A stretch of 64,000 nt of DNA from Prorocentrum cordatum. Its lineage: Eukaryota > Sar > Dinophyceae > Prorocentrales > Prorocentraceae. This document shows, piece after piece, positions 55,919 through 64,000 of this stretch (the stretch's first letter is position 1; every line of letters starts with the position of its first letter). The DNA is taken from NCBI GenBank assembly GCA_963575745.1, contig CAUYUJ010000914.1:242290-306289 (forward strand). The letters are read 5' to 3'. Position numbers and translations under genes: made by a program. The notes below the pieces were generated by a model. It did not search any database. It was not told the DNA's origin and worked only from the letters and a program-made list of their open reading frames with translations.

Positions 55919-55936
55919 CGCCAAAATTGCTACGGA
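55919..55936 (-). other. Decayed spliced-leader relic at the LINE-2 5' end
   Basis: The minus strand from 55936 reads TCCGTAGCAATTTTGGCG: 16 of the first 17 leader bases match, then it diverges where CTCAAG is expected. It directly abuts the (GAG)n target. Confidence 0.75.
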
Positions 55937-56785
55937 AGAGGAGGAAGAGGAGGAGGAGGAGGAGGAGGAGGAGGAGGAGGAGGAGGAGGAGGAGGAGGAG
56001 GAGGAGGAGGATTTGGAGGAGGAAGAAGAAGAGGAATAACAGAGGAGGGGAGGAGGAGCGCCGCCAGGGAGCCCTGCAGGCCAGACGCCACCTCCCCCGC
56101 CCGCGCAGGCGGCGGCGGCGGCCGCGGCGCGGCGGGCCCGCGGCGCGGCCTGGGCGTCCACCGCGAGCCGGTGCCCCGCGGCCGCCGCGTGGTCCCTGCG
56201 CCGCCCGCCGGGGGCCCTCCTCTCCCCTCCCCTTCTCTCCCCTCCCCCTCCCCTCCCTCGTCCCCATCTCCCTCCTCCTCTTACTCATCCCCCTCCTCCT
56301 CCTCCTCCTCCTCTATCTATCTATCTACAGTTCAAGGCAGAGCGGTGATGCCTGTACAAAGCGGGATTGAAAGAGCAGGACGAGAGCAAGCAGGAAAAGG
56401 GGAAGGCGAAGATCCTCCTCCTCCTCCTCCTCCTCCTCCTCCTCCTCCTCCTCCCTCTGGGCTTGCAGCTGGGCTGTTGAAGCAAATGTTTACGTCGCAG
56501 CGCGGCAGTGGTCTAATGCGCACGCGCGCTCGGGCAAGCCGGGCGACGGCATTGCGAAAATGGACCGGGAGCGGGAGCGGAGAAAAACAGGGAGGGTAAC
56601 CGCCGCGGGAGGAGGGGAGAAAGAGAAAGAGCTCGAGCGCTCACGCGGCGGCCCGGCCCCGCCTCCGAGTGGCCGGGCCGCGCGGCTGCCAAGGAGGCGG
56701 GCCGGCGGCTGGGCGATGGGCCTCTGCTCCAGTCCCGCCTGCTCGGCCCAGTGCTGGATGCGAGGTTAGCAGCTCAATTGTCTAG
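55937..56785. repeat. (GAG)n and unassigned GC-rich flank
   Basis: (GAG)n 55937-56030, GC-rich unique DNA 56040-56200, (CTC)n with (CTAT)4 56280-56330, and (CTC)n 56417-56452. No gene is supported. Confidence 0.7.
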
Positions 56786-56991
56786 TCGGCGGCGAGCGAA
56801 GGGGGGAAGTGAGAGTGGGCGGGCCTTCTCAGAGGGCTCGGAAGTCCCCCTGGCCTTCTGAGAAGTTTTCTCTAAGTCTTCACCGAAGACAACATAACAA
56901 CCTCTTTTAGAGGTCCCGAGGCCTTCTGAGAAGCCCCGCCGCCTTCTGAGAAGGCCTTCTCCTTCTCACTTCCCCCCTCGCTCGCCGACGA
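56786..56991. mobile_element. MITE family F4, copy 2
   Basis: TIRs TCGGCGGCGAGCGAAGGGGG (left) and, reverse-complemented, TCGTCGGCGAGCGAGGGGGG (right), both running into GAAGTGAGA. The interior is collinear with 39764-39964 (GGGCGGGCCTTCTCAGAGGG, CCTTCTGAGAAGTTTTCTCT). The flanks TCTAG/TCTCT are only a partial duplication. Confidence 0.8.
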
Positions 56992-56999
56992 TCTCTTTT

Positions 57000-57305
57000 A
57001 GACCGACTAGTACCGTAGCGTCCCGATGGTGTAATTGACAAGCTTCAACGTTGAAAAAAGCGATGGTCCACAAACGAGGCGGCATTGACCCAGACATGGG
57101 CGTTGACAAGCTGTGGCCAACACGTGAAGCTAGCTAGCGTCAGGTCGGGCATGTCCCCCTACAGGCGGATTCTGGAAGACAAGTTAAAAAAGCACCCCAG
57201 ACATACTCCAACAAAATTCAGCAAATCGTTCCTGGGCTGTTTTTGTTGGACTATCCGCCGACCCCAGAGGCGTGTGAGGAAAAGTGCGTGCTCGAGCCTT
57301 TCATC
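57000..57305. mobile_element. F3-related element and unassigned flank
   Basis: 57144-57262 begins GTCGGGCATGTCCCCCTACA + GGCGGAT and ends ATCCGCCGAC, an F3-like pair of inverted ends. Upstream (57000-57140) only short repeats of CGTTGACAAGCT are seen. Confidence 0.45.
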
Positions 57306-60300
57306 GTGAGCTTCTCCTTTCAGCCATCCCCACCCACCACGACACCCCCAATCCTGAATCTCTAAGTATGGAGTCCTCGAACCTGCCACGCCCTCCTGGA
57401 ACCCCCTTCCTGCTCATCCCCATCCCATGGAGCCTCTGTTCTTGGGACCCCCCACCCCACTATTCCTCGCCCAACACTGACTGCGCACCCCCCTGCCCCC
57501 GGCATCCCCGCCCCATGGAGCCTCTGTTCTTGGGGCCCCCCACCTTACCATTTCTCTTCCAAAACCGACCGAAACCCTCCACCGCGCCCACACCCGGCCC
57601 CGGCATCCACACCCCATGGAGCCTCCGGTACCCTCCACCTCACCATTTCTCGCCCAAAACCGACCGATATACTCGCCACCGCGCCCTCCACCACGCCCCG
57701 GCATCCACACCCCATGGAGCCTCTGTTTTTGGGACCTCCCACTCCACCATTTCTCGTCCAAAACTGACCGATACCCACCACCGCGCCCCCACCTGGCCCC
57801 GGCATCCACACCCCATGGAGCCTCTGTTCTTGGGGCCCTCCACCCCGCCATTTCTCGTCCAACGCCGACCGATACCCCCCACCGCGCCCCCACCTGGCCC
57901 CGGCATCCACACCCCATGGAGCTTCTGTTCTTGAGACCCTTACCATATTGCGCCCAAAACCGCCCACGCCCTCCACCACGCCCCGGCACCCACCCTGTCC
58001 TACCATGTCCTGGAGACCCAGGGTTTGGGCCTCCCCACCCTACCATTTTGCGCCCAAAACCGCCCACGCCCCCCACCACGCCCCGGCACCCACCCTCTCC
58101 TGGAGATTAGGTTTTGGGCCCTCCCACCCTACCATTTTGCGCTCAAAACCGTCCACGCCCCCCACCACGCCCCGGCACCCACCCTCTCCTGGAGACTCAG
58201 GTTTTGGGCCTCCCACCCTACCATTTTGCGCTCAAAACCACGCACGCCCCCCACCACGCCCTGGCACCCACCCTCTCCTGGAGACTGACGTTTTGGGCTC
58301 CCCCACCCTACCATTTTGCGCCCAAAGCCGCCCACGCCCTCCACCACGCCCCGGCACCCACCCTCTCCTGGAGACTTAGGTTTTGGCCCCCCCCACCCTA
58401 CCATTTTGCGCCCAAAACCGCCCACGCCCTCCACCACGCGTCGGCACCCACCCTCTGCCCTACCATTTGGCGCCCAAAACCGCCCACGCACCCCACCGCG
58501 CCCCAGCATCCATCCTCTCCTGGAGACTCAGGTTTTGCGCCCCAGCCCACGCCCCCACTCCTCTCCTGGAGACTCAGGTTTTGGGCACCCCCACCCTACC
58601 ATTTTGCGCCCACAACCGCCCACGCCCCCCACCACGCCTCGGCACCCACCCTCTCCTGGACACTTAGGTTTTGGGCTCCCCCACCCTATCATTTTGCCCC
58701 CAAAACCGCCCACGCCATCCACCACGCCCCGGCACCCACCCTCTCCTTGAGACTCAAGTTTTGGGCTTCCCCACCTATCATTTTGCGCCCAAAACCGCCC
58801 ACTTTCTATCAGGTTTTGCCCCCACCCTATTTTGCGCCAAAACCGCCCACGCCCCCCACCACGGCGCACCCTCCCCTCACTTGAGGTTTTGGGCCCCCCA
58901 CCCTACCATTTTGCGCCCAAAGCCGCCCACGCCCCCCACCACGCCCCGGCACCCACCCTCTCCTGGAGACTCAGGTTTTGGGCCCCCCACCCTACCATTT
59001 TGCGCCCAAAACCGCCCACGCCCCCACCACGCCCCGGCACTAACCCTCTCCTGGACGACTCAGGTTTTGGGCCCTCCAACCCTACCATATTGCGCCCAAA
59101 ACCGCCCACGCACCCCACCACGCCCCAGCATCCATCCTCTCCTGGAGACTCAGGTTTTGGACCCCCCCCCCCCCACCCTACTACCATTCTGCGCCCAAAG
59201 CCGCCCGCGCTCCCCACCACGCCCCAGCACCCACCCTCTCCTGGAGACTCAGCTTTGGGGCCCTCCACCCTACCATTTTGCGCCCACAACCGCCCACGCC
59301 CCCCACCACGCCCCAGCAGCCACCCTCTCCTGGACACTTAGGTTTTGGGCTCCCCCGCCCTACCATTTTGCACCCAAAACCGCCCACGCCTCCCACCACG
59401 CCCCGGCACCCACCCTCTCCTTGAGACTCAGGTTTTGGGCTTCCCCACCTTATCATTTTGCGCCCAAAACCGCCCACGTCTCCCACCACGCCCCGGCACA
59501 CACCCTCTCCTGGACACTTAGGTTTTGGGCTCCCCCACCCTACCATTTTGCGCCCAAAACCGCTCACGCTCCCCACTACGCCCCGGCACCCAACCTCTCC
59601 TGGAGACTCAGGCTTTGGGCTCCACACCCTACCATTTTGCGTCCAAAACCGCCCACGCCCCCCACCACGCCCCAGCACCCACCCTCTCCTGGAGACTCAT
59701 GTTTTGGGCCCCCCCACCCTACCATTTTGCGCCCAAAACCGCCCACGCCCCCCACCACGCCCCGGCACCCACCCTGTCCTGGAGACTCAAGTTTTGGGCT
59801 TCCCCACCCAACCATTTTGCGCCCACAACCGCCCACGCCTCCCACCACGCCCCGGCACTCACCCTCTCCTGGCGACTTTGGTTTTGGCCCCCCCACCGTA
59901 CCATCTTGCGCCCACAACCGCGGCGCGCCCCCCCACCACGCCCGGCAAACCCATCCTCTTCTGGAGACTCAGGTTTTTGGGCCCCCCACCCTATACTTCC
60001 TCCCAAAACCTCCCGCGCCCCCCCACCACGCCCCTCGACATTCACCCTCTCCTGGGCCTCCTGGGGCACTCACTTCTTGGGATCCCCACCCTACATTGGT
60101 GCCTCAAAACCCATCGACATAACCAACCACGCTCCGCCTTCCACCACGCCCCAGCATCGCTATCCCATGAAGCAGCTGTCCGCGGGGCCGCGCTCCCCGC
60201 CCTCCCCCCCCCCCCCCCTCCAAACACCGACCGCGACCCCTCACCGATCCCCGAGCCACGCTCCCAGCACGCCCCCGCACCCCCACCCCATGGAACGCCA
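57306..60300 (+). repeat. ~90-bp satellite array, left block
   Basis: Core unit: CCACCCTACCATTTTGCGCC, CAAAACCGCCCACGCCCCCC, ACCACGCCCCGGCACCCACC, CTCTCCTGGAGACTCAGGTT, TTGGGCCCCC. Both edges (57306-57940 and 60130-60300) are a diverged subfamily with CCCATGGAGCCTCTGTTCTT and ACCGACCGATACC. Long Pro/Thr-rich or Gly-rich frames are translations of this unit and are repeatedly broken by 1-10-bp indels. Confidence 0.95.
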
Positions 60301-60313
60301 TGACGCGTCATCG

Positions 60314-61087
60314 CTACTTCGACTTTCCTTTCTTGGCCATCGATTCATAACTCCGATCGGCGACCTCCTTCCTTTTACGCTCTTCGTGCTCGAAGCACTT
60401 GTTGCACCGCTGCATTCCATTTGATTTCTTCGACGTCCGCTTGGCCAACCAGCGGTCGTAATCAGCTTTCGGGAACACGCCCTTGCAGCCGATGCATTTC
60501 CAACATCCGCGCTGCACTCTCGTCTTTTCGATGCAAACCATGCACTTGCGGTCCTGATCAGCCACGTTGACCCACATGCGCACCGAAAACAACTCCCGCC
60601 GCAGACATTCTCCGCACCCCGCGCACGTTTTCACATCCTTCCGGCCTTCAGCGACCCGCTCTGAGGCTGCGGCGTCGACGCACGTGGTACACGCTTTCGA
60701 CGCCCCGTTCCTGAGCTGGTGAGGGGAAAACTCCTCCGTCGTCTTCGCCTCGCCGCACTTTGAGCAAATCACCCGTTTTCCGGCCTCGGCGCGCGCCTTC
60801 TCCTCCTTTCTCTGCGACTTCTTACACGACTTGCATGTCGGTTCATCCATGCACTGTTCCGCTTTAGGAAAATCGACACGCAACTGCTCCTGGCCGCAGC
60901 GCGAACACAGCAGGTGCCGCTTGGGCTCCTCGCACTCGAGGCACATTCCTCCTTTACATCGGGCGTTCCCTGCCTTCTCCCACTGCAAATACACGAACGC
61001 ATTCTCGTACTTCCGCACCTCGCATACGTAACACTTTCGCCTCTCGGGACAGTCCACGCAACGCCGTGACGTGAGCTTCGAGCTGTC
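60314..61087 (-). CDS. Terminal exon of a Stc1-like CxxC zinc-finger gene inside the satellite
   Basis: About 257 codons of non-repetitive, charged sequence ending KKGKSK-TAG (60316-60314). It contains about nine CxxC pairs arranged as repeated C-x2-C...F...C-x2-C modules: CVDC/CYVC, CLEC/CSRCGQEQLRVDF, CKSC, CSKCGEAKTTEEFSPHQ with CTTC, CAGCGECLRRELFS with CMVC, CWKCIGCKGVFPKADYDRW with CNKC. The CxxCg..k....Fs..q...g..k.C..C pattern resembles the Stc1 domain, whose fission yeast founder links RNAi to heterochromatin; that role here is not shown. Upstream of 61087 the frame continues only as satellite. GGGCAG|ACAGC at 61092-61087 offers a 3' splice site, so the satellite upstream is probably intronic. 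Start codon and earlier exons are not visible. Confidence 0.7.
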   Translation of the reverse strand, partial: DSSKLTSRRCVDCPERRKCYVCEVRKYENAFVYLQWEKAGNARCKGGMCLECEEPKRHLLCSRCGQEQLRVDFPKAEQCMDEPTCKSCKKSQRKEEKARAEAGKRVICSKCGEAKTTEEFSPHQLRNGASKACTTCVDAAASERVAEGRKDVKTCAGCGECLRRELFSVRMWVNVADQDRKCMVCIEKTRVQRGCWKCIGCKGVFPKADYDRWLAKRTSKKSNGMQRCNKCFEHEERKRKEVADRSYESMAKKGKSK

Positions 61088-63369
61088 TGCCCACGCCCTC
61101 CACCACGCCCCGGCACCCACCCTCTCCTGGAGACTCAGGTTTTGGGCCATCCCACCCTACCATTTTGCGCCCAAAACCGCCCACGCCCTCCACCACGCCC
61201 CGGCACCCATCCTGTCCTAGAGACTCAAGTTTTGAACGCCCAACCCCACCATATTGCGCCCAAAACCGCCCACGCCCCCCACCACGCTCCAGCATCCATC
61301 CTCTCCTGGAGACTCAGGTTTTGCCCCTTCCCCCACCCTACCATTCTGCGCCCAAAGCCGCCCACGCCCCCCACCACGCCCCGGCACCCACCCTCTCCTG
61401 GAGACTCAGGTTTTGGGCACCTCCACCCTACCATTTTGCGCCCACAACCGCCCACGCCCCCCACCACGCCTCGGCACCCACCCTCTCCTGGACACTTAGG
61501 TTTTGGGCTCCCCCACCCTATCATTTTGCGCCCAAAACTGCCCACGCCCCCCACCACGCCCCGGCACCCACCCTCTCCTTGAGACTCAGGTTTTGGGCTT
61601 CCCCACCTTATCATTTTGCGCCCAAAACCGCCCACGTCTCCCACCACGCTTCGGCACACACCCTCTCCTCGACATTTCGGTTTTGGGCTCCCCCACCCTA
61701 CCATTTTGCGCCCAAAAACCGCCCACGCCCCCCACCACGCCCCGGCACCCACCCTCTCCTGGAGACTCAGGTTTTGGCCCTCCCCACCCTACCATTTTGC
61801 GCCCAAAACCGCCCACGCCCTCCACCACGCCTCGGCACCCACCCTCTCCTGGAGAATCATGTTTTGGGCCCCCCACCCTACCATTTTGCGCCCAAAACCG
61901 CGCACGCCCCCCACCACGCCCTGGCACCCACCCTCTCCTGGAGACTGACGTTTTGGGCTTCCCCACCCAACCATTTTGCGCTCGCAACCGCCCACGCCCC
62001 CCACCACGCCCTTGCACTCACCCTCTCCTGGCGACTCAGGTTTTGGGCTCCCCACCCTACCATTTTGCGCCCCTAACCGCCCACGCCCCCCACCACGCCC
62101 CGGCACCCACCCTCTCCTGGAGACACAGGTTTTGGGCCCTCCACCCTACAATTTTGCGCCCAAAACCGCCCACGCCCTCCACCACGCCCCGGCACCCACC
62201 CTGTCCTACCATGTCCTGGAGACCCAGGGTTTGGGCCTCCCCACCTTACCATTTTGCGCCCAAAACCGCCCACGCCCCCCACCACGCCCCGGCACCCACC
62301 CTCTCCTGGAGACTTAGTGGGCCCTCCCACCCTATCATTTTGCGCCCAAAACCGCCCACGCCCCCCACCACGCCCCGGCACCCACCCTCTCCTGGAGACT
62401 CAGGTTTTGGGCCTCCCACCCTACAATTTTGCGCCCACAACCGCCCACGCCCCCCACCACGCCCTGGCACCCACCCTCTCCTGGAGACTGACGTTTTGGG
62501 CTCCCCCACCCTACCATTTTGCGCCCAAAGCCGCCCACGCCCTCCACCACGCCCCAGCACCCACCCTCTCCTGGAGACTTAGGTTTTGGCCCTCCCCACC
62601 CTACCATTTTGCGCCCAGAACCGCCCACGCCCTCCACCACGCGTCGGCACCCACCCTCTACCCTACCATTTTGCGCCCAAAGCCGCCCACGCACCCCACC
62701 ACGCCCCGCCACCCACTCTCTCCTGGAGACTCAGGTTTTGGGGCTCCCCCACCCTACCATTTTGCGCCGACAACCGCCCACGCCTTCCACCACGCCCCGG
62801 CACCCACCGTCTCCTGGAGATTCAAGTTTTCGGCCCCCCCACCCTATCATTTTGCGCCCACAACCGCCCGCGCCCTCCACCACACCCCGGCACCCACCCT
62901 CTCCTGGAGACTCAGGTTTTGGGCCCCCCCACCCTATCATTTTGCGCCCAAAACCGCCCACGCCCCCCACCACGCCCCGGCACCCACCCTCTCCTGGAGA
63001 CTCATGATTTGGGCACCCCCACCCTACCATTTTACTCCCAAAACCGTCCACGCCCCCCACCGCGCCCCGGCACCAACTCTCCTGGAGACTCAGGTTTTGG
63101 CCCCCTCCACCCCACCATTTTGCGCCCAAAGCCGCCCACGCCCCCCACCGCGCACCGGCACACGCTTCTATCCTGGAGACTCAGTTTTGGGCCCCCCACC
63201 GTAACCATTTGCGCCCAAAACCCGCCCACGCCCCCACCACGCCCCTGCAAGGCACTAAACCGTCCTAGAGACTAAGTTTTTGGGCCCTTCCAACCCTACC
63301 ATATGCGCCCAAAACGGGCCCATGCCGGATCAACACGGACCCCCGACATACTCTACTGGAGACCAGTTT

Positions 63370-63417
63370 TGCCCCCCCCCCCCCCCCTCCCCCCCCCCCC
63401 CCCCCCCCCCCCCTCCT
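63370..63417. repeat. Homopolymeric C tract
   Basis: About 45 C with a few T, interrupting the satellite. Length is likely unreliable in assembly. Confidence 0.9.
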
Positions 63418-63588
63418 TCTGCGCCCAAAAGCCGCCCCACGCTCCCCACCACGCCCCGCACCCACCCTCTCCTGGAGAACTTTGGTTTTGGGAAACCCCA
63501 CCCTCACATTTTGCGCCCAAAACCGCCCACGCCCCCACCAGCCCCAGCACCCACCTCTCCTGGACACTTAGGCTTTGGGCTCCCCCAC

Positions 63589-63601
63589 CCTCTTCCGATC
63601 T
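63589..63601 (+). other. Probable residual sequencing adapter
   Basis: CTCTTCCGATCT replaces the expected CTACCATT of the satellite unit. It is identical to the 3' end of the standard Illumina adapter. It lies in the error-rich part of the array. Confidence 0.7.
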
Positions 63602-64000
63602 TTGCGCCCAAAACCGCCCACGCCTCCCACCTCGCCCCGGCACCCACCGTCTCCTTGAGACTCAGGTTTTGGGCTTCCCCACCATATCATTTTGCGCCCA
63701 AAACCGCCCACGTCTCCCACCACGCCCTGGCACACACCCTCTCCTCGACACTTAGGTTTTGGGCTCCCCCACCCTACCATTTTGCGCCCAAAACCGCCCA
63801 CGCCCCCCACCACGCCCTGGCTCCCACCCTCTCCTGGAGACTCAGGTTTTGGGCTCCCCCACCCTACCATTTTGCCCCCAAAACCGCCCACGCCCCCACC
63901 ACGCCTCGGCACCCACCCTCTCCTGGAGACTCATGTTTTTGGGGGCCCCCCACCATACCCCACCATTTTGCGCCCAAAAACGCGCACCCCCCCGCCACGC

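Larger units (their letters stand above)
50653..55936 (-). mobile_element. LINE-2, SL-headed, inserted in (GAG)n
   Basis: The 5' end is a decayed SL at 55936 and the 3' end is at 50653. The 18-nt sequence AGGAGGAAGAGGAGGAGG, with its telltale GGAAGAGG interruption, lies at 50635-50652 and again at 55939-55956. It is best read as the target duplication. ORF1 is intact. ORF2 carries two nonsense codons in the endonuclease and one frameshift near 51570. RT and the C-terminal zinc knuckle remain readable. Confidence 0.85.
61088..64000 (+). repeat. ~90-bp satellite array, right block, continuing past the window
   Basis: Same unit as the left block. A long stretch (about 62150-62870) is collinear with 57945-58665 in variant order, including the rare CTGTCCTACCATGTCC (62201, 57995) and GCGTCGGCAC (62641, 58438) landmarks. 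That offset is about 4.2 kb and shows higher-order duplication. Units after 63250 have many extra indels. Confidence 0.95.

Noticed and set aside
57414-63912. Many Pro/Thr/His or Gly/Val-rich ORFs up to 480 codons
   Set aside because: Satellite translations with constant frame changes and no unique sequence, except the 60314-61087 exon.

Overview
The window reads as nuclear DNA of a dinoflagellate. The main evidence is relics of the dinoflagellate trans-spliced leader (DinoSL, core CCGTAGCCATTTTGGCTC) at four loci (about 391, 15373, 29785 and 55919). Each sits directly upstream, in sense orientation, of a coding unit. Three further points agree: a protein with a secretory-type leader plus an FVGAS-type transit region typical of peridinin plastids, introns with GC donors, and extreme loading with simple-sequence repeats and satellites. 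No prokaryotic operon, rRNA, tRNA or CRISPR array is visible. The species cannot be fixed from sequence alone.

Layout. 0-0.4 kb: a small plastid membrane-protein retrogene with two stacked SL relics. 1.3-11.6 kb: three exons of a family GH125 alpha-mannosidase gene on the minus strand. Its second intron is 8.5 kb and hosts a decayed non-LTR retrotransposon (3.9-7.7 kb), an unrecognised exon-like ORF (3.26-3.88 kb), tandem repeats and a foldback element. 12.2-13.7 kb: GTC-bearing tandem repeats. 13.7-15.4 kb: a plus-strand coding-like block meeting a minus-strand ORF1-like pseudogene headed by an intact SL. 15.4-24.5 kb: microsatellites (with a 100-N gap), dispersed repeats, a TIR element and a 2 kb higher-order repeat. 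24.57-29.81 kb: an almost intact LINE whose 5' end is exactly the SL. 29.9-34.8 kb: a duplicated 1.3 kb block interrupted by a 90-bp satellite. 35-50.6 kb: minisatellites, (GAT)n, small TIR elements, a 104-bp tandem array and two copies of a (GAG)n-bracketed repeat. 50.65-55.94 kb: a second SL-headed LINE, inactivated by two stops and a frameshift. 57.3-64 kb: a ~90-bp satellite array split by one exon of a CxxC-rich, Stc1-like zinc-finger gene.

Almost everything recognisable as protein coding lies on the minus strand, including all four non-LTR units. This fits the unidirectional gene organisation of dinoflagellates. The two better-preserved LINEs are bracketed by matching microsatellite target duplications and begin at the SL, so both were copied from trans-spliced mRNA into microsatellite targets. 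Most long open frames in the window are translations of (CTC)n, (GAC)n, (GAT)n or satellites, and are not genes.
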